Assembly: GCA_007258455.2 (NCBI GenBank)
Contig: VDFB02270651.1
Location: 701,960,217 to 702,024,216, forward strand
From: Sequoia sempervirens
Taxonomy: Eukaryota > Streptophyta > Pinopsida > Cupressales > Cupressaceae
DNA length: 64,000 nucleotides
Direction of reading: 5' to 3'
Part shown: piece after piece, positions 13,361 through 25,690 of the stretch
Layout of the letters: every line of letters begins with the position of its first letter
How positions within the stretch are numbered: position 1 is the stretch's first letter
Notes under the pieces: generated by a model
Told to the model about the DNA's origin: nothing
Database searches by the model: none
The model's input: the letters and a program-made list of their open reading frames with translations, nothing else
Translations under genes and position numbers: made by a program

Positions 13361-14791
13361 GGATTCAGACATTCCTCATCATATTGAACATTTTTTCAAT
13401 TCATTCTACAACATGTACACTTGCACCTCTATCCATCCTTCTAGATAGCATCTTCAAATTCAATATGAACTAACTCAGTTTTTCGATGATATGTCCACAA
13501 CCAATTCTAGTCACAAGAATCTTCTACCCAACACTCACTTTCTAGAAGACTCACTTCATTGACTTTCTTTATTACCAAATAATATAGTCAAGATTGGAGA
13601 CTCCAATTAAGGACTATCTAAGCATACAATAAATAGACCTTTCAAATTCAAACCTCATTAATAACAAAAAAAAAATTACCAAAAATAATATGTAAAGAAC
13701 ATAATTATTTTACTAATATAATAGCCTTGAAAGCTTGATTACATGTTAGGATTCAACCTTCAAATTGTAAATCGGATCTTAAGATCTCGACAACTTAGTT
13801 TCTTCCACTTGTTTATTTCTTTATCTCCCTCTCCTTTCTTACCTATCCTCAAATCATATCAAACCTCCTTATATATAGAAGATGTGAAAATGAATTGTAA
13901 TGGCTAGTCTCATGCTACATGATCAAACATTAACATGATAAAAATCAAAGGCCTCAAAATTTATTTAAAAAATTATCGTCAATCAACTTTGGAATTTAGT
14001 GTATCATCCTTATGTAAGATGCAATTTCATTGGCAATGCATAGCATTATTATTCCCAAGATACTTCAAACAAGGAGTCTCCAAAGTTAATATGGTTTTAT
14101 ATATGACCCCTCTTAGGACCTATAATGAAGTATGTAGCTTAAGAATTTTTCTAAGTTTTAAATACCTGTCACATTGTTCAAATGAGTTATTCTTATATAG
14201 TAAAAAGCTCAATATTTCCCCCAACTAACTCCTTGAATGGAAAACATACATGTGGTGATCAAGAGCGCATACAAATTGAATTAAACATCCTAGACATATG
14301 GTGTAATCTATGATCTCAACTGCAACAAATGATTATTAATTGTGGTGCCTTGCAACATCACTGCTACCTTGATTGTGCCTATGGTTACAAATATGAAGCT
14401 TTGAATTTATGAAAACATAAGTGCAATGAGATGTAGTGCCACAAAATATACTCATCCTACTACACAATATTTGAAAAACTAGTAAAGTACTTTCAAAACA
14501 AACAAACATTAAAGAGAAGATATAGTTGGTTGATACAAGACTACTCTTACACCTTGGATGCTCTTGCATCATATTGTCATATTGAGACTCCTTTGACTAA
14601 TAGCTAGTTCCTCAAGAGCATAGAATGCCCCACATTTTCATTTTAGGAAGTTAAGAAGAGGAACAAATCTACACCTTTATGTTTACTCAACAAGTAATAG
14701 CTAAATTATATTAGAGGGTGGTGAGGAGAGGATGAGGAGCGAATTGAAGACTCAACATCAAGTTGAGTAATTGCTTTCATAATATTTCCCT
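13361..14791. other. Unassigned intergenic DNA before the LTR array
   Basis: No convincing coding sequence, repeats or terminal motifs were found. The left border of the LTR array at 14792 has TCCCT as its five flanking bases, which matches neither TCCTC after 27090 nor TGAAG after 40450. Confidence 0.4.
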
Positions 14792-15844
14792 TGTAATGCC
14801 CCGCCGTGCGAACCCCAAAGGACAATAACACAATAATTACAGCACAATTTTTTTTAAAAATAAAAATAAACATAACATACATGTAATACACATTAATTCA
14901 TAACATGAATTAAATAGATTCATTAACACATACATCCCTTGGGGTACACGAAGAGTCATTACACAACTTAGATCCATACAACATCAATAAAGAATAAAAT
15001 CCAAAGATATAATCATCAACAATAAATATACATGAAAAATTCATTGATAAGAAGCCATCTGCACATAAATACAACATATGCATGATTAACATAACACATT
15101 GAATAACAACTTCCATGGTCAATATCCACACCAAGTTTAACATTTCATTACAGTACAATGTTTAAGAAGTACAATGATACAAGAGTGTTCCAAACATGAA
15201 TGGAAACCATACACAAGATACCATGATACAAATATTTAGAGAAATACAAGTATCAAAACTGGCTCCAAGATAGATACAACTCTGGAGTCGCTGCAATAGC
15301 ACCAATCCGCACCTCTCGATCTTCGAATGGGGACCCAATGGGGTGCATAGCACGTTCCACCCGACCATGTGGGTCCGAAGACCCACCCCCCGTGCTAGGA
15401 GCTAACAAGAAAGAGACCTCAACCAAGAACATCCAAACATGGAACCACAAGACTCAACAACATACCAAGGTATCATAACACTCAGGAATTAAAATGACAT
15501 AATCAACCACATCCAGGAGTCATAAATCTCATCACATAAATCAAAACAATAGCTAGTAAACAAGGAACCAAAAGAAGATCATAAAACACTTTCAAATCAA
15601 GTTGAATTAAAAACCATATCACAATTCAGAAACGCAATGATACAATACAATAACATCATATCACAATACCATAAGAGTACAAGGTCATAAGTCAAATATC
15701 AATGAGATCATACAAGACCACAAAGTACACCAAAGATAAAATAGGGTAAAACCATAAATCAATTCAAAACAACTATATTTCATCAATACAAGACAAAGAA
15801 CCACTTCCAGAGGATTTCCAAAGAAACAACATAATAAGTAGTGT

Positions 15845-16255
15845 TAGAGGAGAGTGTCATCGCATGGCTTACATGGATTATCCAGACTACCACTAACGCA
15901 AGGCGCCGCCTCCGTCTACTGACGAATTATCCAGACAAAACTGAGCGCTAGGAGCCGCCTCCATCTATGGTTATCCAGACTACCTATTTCAAGGCGCCGC
16001 TCCATAGGGTTGCTCATGCGGATCCGTTACCCTTCGCGAAGACAAGGCAACGAACATGCCAACCACGGCCTTCTCAATCCCCTTTAGTCTGCGATAGCAC
16101 TAAAAAGGCGGATGAGGCATCAATTATCTTTTTTAATGTGATTCTACCCACCCCCTAGTTAATTATTTAAATTATCACTTATTAATTTCACTCTAACGAG
16201 GGCTATCCTGGCGCCCCTTTGTGCGCCGACCACCCACTTAGAGCCACTCCCACTC
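15845..16255 (-). other. Conserved GC-rich LTR module with triplicated ~47-bp repeat (A1)
   Basis: This is a GC-rich island in an otherwise AT-rich LTR. It is bracketed by AGAGTGTCATCGCAT at the left and GAGCCACTCC at the right, which on the sense strand read GGAGTGGCTC...ATGCGATGACACTCT. Inside, the word TTATCCAGAC recurs at 15878, 15927 and 15971, each followed by GGCGCCGC/GGAGCCGCCTCC, giving three units of about 44-49 bp. The same bracketed module occurs in A2 (22830-23190), in the second copy and at 52069-52150, although the interiors differ. Confidence 0.6.
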
Positions 16256-18912
16256 TAGACACTCAAAACATAAAAAACCAAATCCAAGGGTTGTACAACA
16301 TAACAAGTACAGTAGATCACAACAGAGAAGCATGCAAGGCATCACCCATCTTGCCATAAATACATAATCAAAATCTCAACGATTCATGTACAACCCTTTT
16401 CAAAAACATGAAACCAAAACACTTGCCACAACAAGGGCACATAAAAGGAGGAACACTAACCAATAGTAAAATAAACCTCTGGAAGATTCCCATAAAGTTA
16501 CACTAGGGTTTCCCCATGAAAATCTGACAACAATAAAAGCAAAACCTTGAAGAACTATTTTCAATTCAATTATGATGAGAGAATACATCAAAATAAGATC
16601 AACAACTCCCTTAAACAACATCAACAACTTCAATACAAACTAAATCGGACATCCAAGGGAAACCTCTATTTTCTCCTCTCGGAATACCCATAATTCAAAG
16701 AGCTTTTCCATTTGACTCATTAACAACTCAAGCAGAACCACCAATCATGACAAAGATAACATTAACCAATTTGCCACTTAGGTAAAGAACAAAAGAACAC
16801 ATACTGGGTTCCCAACGAATAGCAACATAAATAAAATGAGAGAAAAACTCCAACTCAAAAATCAACTCAGGAAAAGTCACATTGAAAGAATCCATAAAAC
16901 CACACATTCTAATAATATATCCATTCATTCAATAAGAAGTAACTTGAAACAAAAAGAACATTAGTTTAAAGATCAATCATTTCCAACATTTAAGGATAGC
17001 ACAATATTGCGAAGTGAAAATAAAATCTAATGGTTTAAGTCGTAAGACACTATTCACAAGTATACTCTTTCAAACACAATTATATTCCCATTTACACATT
17101 ATAACAACAATCTCCCTTTGAAGATCAACCCACTCAAACCAACAATTTGATCCTAATATCAATCACAAGTATTTTCTAGAACTGTTCTTATAGAAATCCC
17201 ACAAAACAACTATTAAAAGAATATGAGGGAAATTGACTTAGAAAAGATCATCTAATTTTATTCATTTACATAAACCCTTTGTTTAACTAAATATAATTAA
17301 TCAAAACATTTATCGAATCAACAATCATTCACTAGCCTTTGTCGTAATACCCAACTATTTAAAGTTTTCAAATTTATTTACTTCCATTTATCTTATAAAT
17401 CAATTCTCCCACCTAAACAGAAATAATCCTTATCGCCAATATTATCTACATACAAAACTCTACTTTCCATTATTTCTAAGTTAACTATCCCACTTGAAAT
17501 TAATCAAATTGAGAATAAACTAATCTATCAATGTTACCCAAATTATTAACATAAGGAAACTCTCTCTCTAATCACTTTACTAACCTACTCAATAACATAA
17601 TACCTAACTTAACTACCTAATAATTCTAATTTTCTAACTCCTATAAATAAATAATTTTCTGAACATAAACACATTAATCACAAAGTCTTGAGGAATAATT
17701 CCATACAAGGAAACCATCAACACATCAACCTTTAAGAACACTATCTTAAAACACTTACAATGAACAGGCCATTGAGACATCTCCATAAATATCCCAAAAA
17801 TAACACCCATCTTAAAACAATTAAATAACACTTAACTAGTAATCACAACACTTTGTTTAAAACACATTATAACCATAAAGACCTTCCTTTAATTTAAGCA
17901 TTATTTCAACATTTTTACCACTTATTTTAATATATCCACTTAATTTAAATTAAGAGAGTATTTACTACAAATAATTATATTTAAAATAACTATATCATTT
18001 ATAAGATAACCAACTCCATCAAGTTTAATACAAATTCTAATTATAACTTTAAAATATAATACTAAGATGACAATTCTATAATTTACAACTTTATTATAAT
18101 ACTATGGTGATGGCACTAATAAATTATTTCACATAGTAGTTTGATAAATAATTATTATTCACAGACTCATTAGATAACAAAAAAGTAATTAAAACCATTT
18201 AACATTTTAATCAGTATCATTTAAATTAATTAACCTATGAACCTGGGATTTATCCTCACATAAAAATAACTTTATCATTTAACCTTCCAGTAAAAGAAAC
18301 TACGTAAATGTAGAATCACTTATCTCCTTTAGTGAACCCTAAAACTTAATTAACTATATAAATCGATTTACTTTAACTAAACACAGTTCATTTATCTACA
18401 ACAAAATTAAATACCTATTTCAATAATGTTTATTCGGTTAAAATCCTTTGTTAAATAATATTTTACTAAACAACCTAGCGAAATAACCATTTTCACTTTA
18501 ATTATTTACCCAATTCTTTTATTTTCTAAAGCAAATTCAATACTTTATTTACAAATCAACTATCTAATTTAAAATTCTTTATCACCTTTTATTACTTCAC
18601 TTACCATAAAATAAAATTACACTCGATTCATATTTTACTTTTACACCACGATAAAATCATAAACAAAACAATTAAAGAAATTATTCATGTTTTATAAACA
18701 TATTATATAAATACGAACCATTTTCTTTTGAATAATACTCATCATACAAATCTACTTATATATTGAAATATCCTCATAAATTCTAAATATAAAAGACTAC
18801 CTTCACTCAAATCTTTTAACCTAATTATGTATCTATACTTGTTTATATAACCATACGCATATAAAAGAATAATAATCAAAAAGGTATAAATTCAAAATAA
18901 ATAAAAAGTCAC

Positions 18913-19186
18913 TCATATATGCAGTTGGGAATTCAAATGCCATAACTCAGACAGGTTGACAAAGAAATCAGAGAGGCTATTTAATTCTGTACAATGTTTC
19001 AACTCTAATTGTTGTAACAGTGACAGGCTGCCAAGGGTTTCAGAGGAACTATTTAATTTACTACACTTTTGCAAGTCCAACGTTGCAGCTGTGATAATTT
19101 TGCCTATAGTTTTGGGGAGATTGCAAATACATGACTTATGCGCAGGAGAAATAATATTAGATTTATTAAAACAATAAATCTTTATA
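18913..19186 (-). pseudogene. NLR-type leucine-rich-repeat fragment inside LTR A1
   Basis: One uninterrupted minus-strand frame of about 90 codons reads in part ICNLPKTIGKIITAATLDLQ, KCSKLNSSSETLGSLSLLQQ, LELKHCTELNSLSDFFVNLS. The period is about 24 residues, with the repeated pattern L.L..C..L..LPE.LG.LS.LQ.L, which is the LRR style of plant NLR (NBS-LRR) resistance proteins rather than of receptor-like proteins (no LSGxIP). It ends at a TGA at 18915-18913. No NB-ARC motifs were found. It lies in the middle of the LTR, so the likely origin is capture of a resistance-gene exon by a retrotransposon. The frame being open over three repeats is notable for a relic; similarity was judged by eye. 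Confidence 0.7.
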
Positions 19187-19690
19187 GGTTAAAATTAGAT
19201 TAATCTTTAACTTGTTAAGTTAATTTTATTTTCTTGATCTCACAACTTAACTATGACTCTCAATGGATGGTAATTATTATCATTATTACTCAAATTTTAT
19301 TTAAATTTATTTTATTTTATTTTCTTCTGTTTTGACATCAATTTCTGTAAACATAAATTTATGTCGATTTTATTAACTGTTCTACTTGGTGGCACTAGTT
19401 TACAAATCACTAGGGTTTCTACACAATTACGAACTAGGCTTGGTATTAAAAGCACATACAATAAAGTTTTTACTAGATTATACGTATATAAAAATAATAA
19501 TTATAATGTGCACCTTGTAATGGTAGGATGCTCGTGTGCCGGCAGAGGGGATATGCAAAAAATTGAATTATCTGTGTTGGAAGGATTCCATTTACATTCA
19601 ATTGACAGAATAACATTCACAAATGCAATTATTATTTATTTCAAGCTTTGCTTTAAATCAAAAGAATAATCTACTTTAATGAAAACTCAT

Positions 19691-21060
19691 CAAGCCTCTA
19701 GTTTAAATAGAATATTTATGAAGTCCTAATATTATTCATAAAATAATTTGCACAAGGTAAAAAGATAGGTCACAGAGGTAAAAAAAAGAGAACAACACCA
19801 ATTCACGTGAAAAACTCCAACTGGAAAAAAAACCACTCCAAAATATCCGCAACTTATTTTTATTGATCATCAATGAAAAAAATACCTTTCCTCGATCCCT
19901 TCCAGACAAGAGCAGTAATTTATTGAGGTTGAAGGATGGATCAGCCAGCAATTACGCCTAAAACTTTTGTTGCATCTTCAAATGCTTGATCAGTGTAGAA
20001 TTCCCCTAAATTTTTTTCTTGCCTCCTCTTAAAGAAAATACCAAATTCTCCGTTCAACCGCCCTAACTCCTCTTTCTCCTCTGTAAAGGATTTTCAAAAA
20101 TAACTAATTAATTTATTTACCCCCTTTAATTAATCATTACTTTATGTATTTATTTATTTAATTCAAGCCTCTAGTTTAAATAGAATATTTATGAAGTCCT
20201 AATATTATTCATAAAATAATTTGCACAAGGTAAAAAGATAGGTCACAGAGGTAAAAAAAAGAGAACAACACCAATTCACGTGAAAAACTCCAACTGGAAA
20301 AAAAAACCACTCCAAAATATCCACAACTTATTTTTATTGATCATCAATGAAAAAAAAATACCTTTCCTCGATCCCTTCCAGACAAGAGCAGTAATTTATT
20401 GAGGTTGAAGGATGGATCAGCCAGCAATTACGCCTAAAACTTTTGCCGCATCTTCAAACCCTTGGTCAGTGTAGAATTCCCCTAAATTTTTTTCTTGCCT
20501 CCTCTTAAAGAAAATACCAAATTCTCCGTTCAACCGCCCTAACTCCTCTTTCTCCTCCGTAAAAGATTTTCAAAAAAAAAAACTAATTTTTATTTACCCA
20601 CTTTAATTAATCATTACTTTATATATTTATTTATTTAATTCAAGCCTCTAGTTTAAATAGAATATTTATGAAGTCCTAATATTATTCATAAAATAATTTG
20701 CACAAGGTAAAAAGATAGGTCACAAAGGTAAAAAAAAGAGAACAACACCAATTCACGTGAAAAACTCCAACTGGAAAAAAAACCACTCCAAAATATCCGC
20801 AACTTATTTTTATTGATCATCAATGAAAAAAAATACCTTTCCTCGATCCCTTCCAGACAAGAACTTTTGCCGCATCTTCAAACCCTTGGTCAGTGTAGAA
20901 TTCCCCTAAATTTTTTCTTGCCTCCTCTTAAAGAAAATACCAAATTCTCCGTTCAACCGCCCTAACTCCTCTTTCTCCTCCGTAAAAGATTTTCAAAAAA
21001 AAAACTAATTTTTATTTACCCACTTTAATTAATCATTACTTTATATATTTATTTATTTAA
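19691..21060 (-). repeat. Triplicated ~475-bp tandem repeat in LTR A1
   Basis: Units begin with CAAGCCTCTAGTTTAAATAG at 19691, 20164 and 20641. The third unit lacks about 50 bp (the segment GAGCAGTAATTTATTGAGG to ATTACGCC). Units are nearly identical apart from homopolymer and single-base changes. On the minus strand each unit contains a coding-like stretch; in the first it is about 48 codons, including EEKEELGRLNGEFGIFFKRR and FYTDQAFEDATKVLGVIAG, before a TGA. The hydrophobic 71-codon minus-strand frame at 19951-19736 is probably incidental. I do not recognise the protein with confidence; a TIR-domain end is one speculative reading. Confidence 0.85.
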
Positions 21061-21541
21061 TTTCAACCAATAACTTCTTTTGTTTTAAATTACTTCCACT
21101 TAACTCTAAATTTTAACTAAAACAAATTTTCATAAATATTTAACTTTTAATTAAAATATAATTGAATAAGTATTTTTACCGTAATTTATTTAAGTTTAAT
21201 TTTAATATTTAATCCCCTTTAATATTTTATCACTTTTAAATTTATTAATTGAATTTAATCATTAAATGATAATTACCTTTCCTCATTTAATCTGATTATT
21301 TTAAATAACTAACTCCCAACGATAATTAAATTGACGTTTATTATTGAATCTAATTATTTATTTAATTCCAAATGAAACACGTAACCTTATAATTAAATTA
21401 ATTTTATTAATCAAATCCAAACATATTATTAATGTTACCTCATAACCTTAAAATTAAATTAAATAATAAAATCACCACATCATCATGACATTACCAACAA
21501 CTTACTTAACATCCACGACGACCGAAACGGAGGGCACTACA

Positions 21542-21720
21542 CCCAGGGTCCTATCCTTTCCATCGCTTTTGCACCATTGACCCTCGACACCGCCAACGTA
21601 AGAAAACTCGTGTTCACAACAATGACAAAAAGTGGAACCAAGACTCATGGGTTCAAGCTATAAGTTACATAGTGAGCACACATAGTGCCTAGTGTATGAA
21701 ACTTGGCTCTAATACCATGT
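21542..21720 (-). other. Minimal internal segment between LTRs A1 and A2
   Basis: Only 179 bp separate the two LTRs. On the minus strand it begins with the primer-binding site and ends GGATAGGACCCTGGG before TGTAGTGCC of LTR A1. No coding sequence fits. In a normal retrotransposon this space would hold gag-pol (5 kb or more), so this is either a naturally minimal non-autonomous form or an internal deletion. Confidence 0.7.
21705..21717 (-). other. Primer-binding site, initiator tRNA-Met type
   Basis: The minus strand reads TGGTATTAGAGCC three bases after the end of LTR A2. It differs by one base from TGGTATCAGAGCC, the common plant LTR-retrotransposon site complementary to the 3' end of tRNA-iMet. 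It fixes the minus orientation and identifies A2 as a 5' LTR with respect to this segment. Confidence 0.85.
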
Positions 21721-22829
21721 TGTAATGCCCCATCGTGCGAACCCCGAAGGACAATAAAATAATAATTACAACAATTTTTTTTTTTTTAAAACAAGTAAAC
21801 ATAACATACAAGTAATAATACTAAGTCATGACATGAATTCCCATTTAAGTAGATTCATTATAATATACATCCCTTGGGGTACACGAGGAGTCATTATGCG
21901 ACTTAGATCCACACAACGACAATAAAGAATAAAAGCCAAAGATATAATCCATAACAAAATAAACATTAATAAATGTAACACATACATGATAATCATAGAT
22001 AAGAAATCATCTGTAAACATAAATGCAACATATGCATGATTAACTTAACACATTGAGTAAAAATTGCCATGGCCAATATCCACACCGAGTTTAACATTAC
22101 ATTACAGTACAATGTTCTAGAGGTACAATGATACAACAATGTTTCCAAACATGAACGAAACTATACAACAAGAATCATGATGCAATGTACAGAGGAATAC
22201 ACAATATCATAACCGGCTCCAAGACAGATACAACTCTGGAGTCGCCACAACAGCACCAATCTACACCTCTCGATCCTCGATTGGGGACCCAATGGGGTTC
22301 TTAGCACGTTCCACTCGACCATGTGAGTCCGAAGACCCACCTCCCATGCTAAGGAGCTGACAAGAAGAGACCTCAACCAAGAACATCCAAACATGGAACC
22401 ACAAGACTCAACAACATACAAAAGTATCATAAAACTCAAGGATTACAAAGACATAATCAACAACATCCAAGAATCAACATAATATCTTAAAGTCATAAAT
22501 CTCATCACATAAATCAAAGCAATGACCGTGAAAACAAGTAATTAAAGGATGATCATGAAATGCTTCCGAAAACAAAATGAAATAACAAACATAATACAAT
22601 TCCAAATTGGGTAAATAAACAATAAAATAACATCATATCACAGTACCCAAAGAGTACAAGGTCATAAGTCAAATATCAATGAGATCATACAAGACCACAA
22701 AGTACACCAAAGATGTATCAAAGAAATAATCCATAAATCAATATAAGTCCATTCAACTACAATCTAAACCAACTCACATAACATACTTCCAAAGGAACAC
22801 AATAAAGTAAAAACACTTGGGCAACTAGG

Positions 22830-23190
22830 GGAGAGTGTCATCGCATAGTCCTACATGGGCTGTCCTGTGCTCTTCCTCCCAACTCGGCACCTGGCCCCAT
22901 CTATGGTCAGTCTCCGCTCTTCCTCCCAACCTGAGGCCACCATAGGGTGACTCTCATGCGAGCCAGAAACCTTCGCGAGGACGCAGGTCATGACCTTGCC
23001 AACCATGGCCTTCTTTTAGCCTCCATTAGTTTGTGAAATCACTAATGAAGATGAGGCATCCATTTTTAAAATCTTCAATGATACTACCCATCCCACCTGT
23101 TAATTATTAGGTTTTCACTTGATTACTAACTCACTTGTGGGTTATCCCGAGCCCTTTCCCAAACTGGGCCAACCCCCATGAGGGAGCCAC
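22830..23190 (-). other. Conserved GC-rich LTR module (A2)
   Basis: The plus strand reads GGGGAGAGTGTCATCGCAT at the left edge and GGGAGCCACTCTCC at the right edge. On the sense strand these give GGAGAGTGGCTC...ATGCGATGACACTCTCC, so the edges GGAGAGTG and CACTCTCC are perfect inverted repeats. The interior holds two copies of a CTCTTCCTCCCAAC word (22870 and 22918). It corresponds to the modules at 15845-16255 and 52069-52150. Confidence 0.6.
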
Positions 23191-24989
23191 TCTCCTAGAG
23201 ACCCACAACATCAAACCAAAAACATCCAAGGGTTGTACCATCATAATTTGAACAAAGAATCACAGCATAAAAGCATGTGAGGCATTACCCATCTCGCTAA
23301 CAAGTACAAAATCAAAGTCTCAAAAATTCTTGTACAACCCTTTCAAAAACCTGATATCAAAACACTTGCCACTTCAATGCACATAAAAGGAGGAACATTG
23401 ACCAACAATAAAAATAAGCCTCTGGAAGATTCTCATAAAGTTGACACTAGGGTTTCCCCGTCAAAGAACTGACAACAATAATTGCAAGGCCACAAGAACT
23501 AATTGTGATTCAAAATAAATGAGAGAATACATCAAAATAAGATCGACAACTCCATTCAAACAACATCAACAACTTCCATACAAACTAAATCGGAAATCCA
23601 AGGGGAACCTCTATTTTCTCCTCTTGGAATACCCATAACTCAAAGAACTTTTCAATTCAAGCAGAACCATCAATCATGACAATATTAACTGATTTACCAC
23701 TTTGGGTAAAGAACAAAAGAAAACACATGGGTTCCCAACGAATAGCAACATAAATTAAAAGAGAGAAAATCACCAACTCAAAATCAACTCATGAAAAGTC
23801 GCATCGAAAGTGTCTATCAAAACAATCCATTCGAATACAATATAACCATTCATTCAATAAGAAGTAACTTGAAACAATCTAAAAAGAACATGATTATCTT
23901 TAAGATCAATCATTTCCAACATTTAAGGACATCACAATATTGCGAAGTGAAGATATAATCTGATATTTTTAAGCCATAAGACACTAATCACTAATCAACA
24001 ATGGTGTCACATCAAATAGGAAAACGCAAAAGAAAATCAACCTTTAATTTAACAAAACCACTTAATAAAACCAAAAGTCACCAACTAGGTATTCCACGGG
24101 AGACCTCAATTCAAGAACAATTTATTTCAACGTTCATGCAAGTTTATAAAACTACCAAAGTGAAGACAAATAGAGTTTACAACAATACTAAACCATGACT
24201 AAAGATGACGATTAATTCTAACATACACAATTCCTCAATTAAAGAGTTAATACAACCACCAATTGTAAGATTACCAAATGCAACCATATAACTAAACTCT
24301 CTAATGATCCCAAGAAATCAATATACTATTTCCCCTTTCAACATTACCCCCCCTTGATTAATCAATTTATCGTAACCACAAGATTAAATAACTAATGAAA
24401 TGCAACTTATGTCCCAACCACAAATACTTTTTTTAAGACTACTGTTTTAATGTGACAACTACCAAGTGTACACTCCTTAATAAAGTATTGGACTAATATA
24501 ATACAAACATTCACGGATAAATTTAACCAGTAATAATAAAAGAAACATTCTATTTATCTTTTCCAAAATAAAATCATTTAATTGAAAAGAGCCTAAAGTT
24601 TCTCCTTTAATTACTATTCAAGTATCCATTTCAAAAACAATCAGTTTACATTATATTTATGTGCTTATGATGTAGTTATATAAAATATTTAAAGGGAACA
24701 TAATCTAACTTGTATTTACATTTTACATCATTATACCTTTTATATATATATATTTTTTAATATAATTAAAGAGCTTGAAGAAGACAACACACTGGTGGAT
24801 GTCATCCCAATTTAGGTTCACTATTTTCTACAATGATTAAAGAAGCACAAGAACTTACTTGATTATATGAATAACAAGATTTGATACTTATAAGGTCGAT
24901 CTAATGGATAAAGAATTCTATTAGTTTCAAATACAATGAATAACATTTGCACTTGTAACTACCACATGATAAAGATTGATAATGAAATA

Positions 24990-25690
24990 AGAGAGATTAT
25001 AAAAACTTTTAAACTTCCTAATATGCTCAAGCTCGTGGCTAAGACAGAATGGTAAAGAAATCAGAGGAATCATTTAAAAATATATACCCTACCAAGACCA
25101 AGGGAGCCACTGAGATAGGTTACCAATGAAACCAGTGAGATTATTTAATTTACTCCACCTTTGCAAGACTAAACATTGCAACTGAGATGGGGAGACTATT
25201 TAATTCTGAACAATGTCTCAACTCTAAAAGCTGTAACAGTGACAGGTTGCCAAGTTTTAGAAAGTGAATATAGGAATTTGGAAATATCTCCATCTACTTG
25301 CATTATTATCAAATCCCACATGTTATTCACAAGATAGAAGGTAAGGAGATAGGCGAGGTACAAATACATAACTTAAGAGATAGAAAGTTAATGTACAACG
25401 TTTCTGTTTGCTGGTGAGTTTCCAGAGACGCGCTCAAGTTTGAAGTTTGGAAATTAAACTTCACCACGACCAAGGGTGAGCTCTCTATTATGCTAGTATA
25501 ATGAAAATATTTCATTTCCATGTGCAGGGACTGTGACAAATTGACAATGGAAACAGAGAGATTATTGTAAACCTTTAAACTTCCTATTATATTTCAAAAG
25601 GGCGCGGCTGAGACAGGTTAACAGTGAAATCAGAGAAATTATTTAATTTACTAAGTCTAAAAGTTGCAGCTGTGATGGGATACAGTGATT
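24990..25690 (-). pseudogene. Decayed NLR-type LRR relics inside LTR A2
   Basis: On the minus strand, 25260-25150 reads LKLGNLSLLQLLELRHCSEL then NSLP, the same LRR unit as in LTR A1. At 25680-25600, LQLLDL is followed in a shifted frame by SKLNNFSDFTVNLSQ. Around 25560-25520 a further degenerate unit gives NNLSVSIVNLSQSL. Several frameshifts and stops separate them, so this is more decayed than the A1 copy. The shared content and similar position imply that capture predates the split of the two LTR subfamilies, or that one LTR acquired it from the other. Confidence 0.6.

Larger units (their letters stand above)
14792..21541 (-). mobile_element. Giant LTR A1 (about 6.75 kb), long-LTR family
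   Basis: The block starts TGTAATGCCCC at 14792 and ends GGGCACTACA at 21541. Together with LTR A2 this defines TG...CA LTRs with long inverted tips. Orientation is minus, because the neighbouring primer-binding site and the polypurine tract of A2 read on that strand. In sense order it holds an AT-rich U3-like part, a 475-bp triplication (21060-19691), an NLR-type LRR relic (19186-18913), about 2.5 kb of AT-rich DNA, and a GC-rich module (about 16250-15845). Last comes a segment shared with A2 and with the LTR at 52 kb (GGGGGGTGGGTCTTCGG, CCCATTGGGTCCCC). It has no retroviral-type coding capacity. At 6.75 kb it is longer than almost all plant LTRs. Confidence 0.75.

Noticed and set aside
15878..16010. 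CRISPR-like spaced repeats
   Set aside because: There are only three imperfect copies with related, not unique, spacers, in a plant LTR.
15967..16158. 63-codon plus-strand frame over the GC-rich module, repeated at 29323-29514
   Set aside because: It lies on the antisense strand of the LTR and spans the non-coding GC-rich module and its repeats.
24001..24198. 65-codon basic plus-strand frame, repeated at 37363-37560
   Set aside because: It runs antisense within the LTR with no domain or supporting context; duplication explains its conservation.
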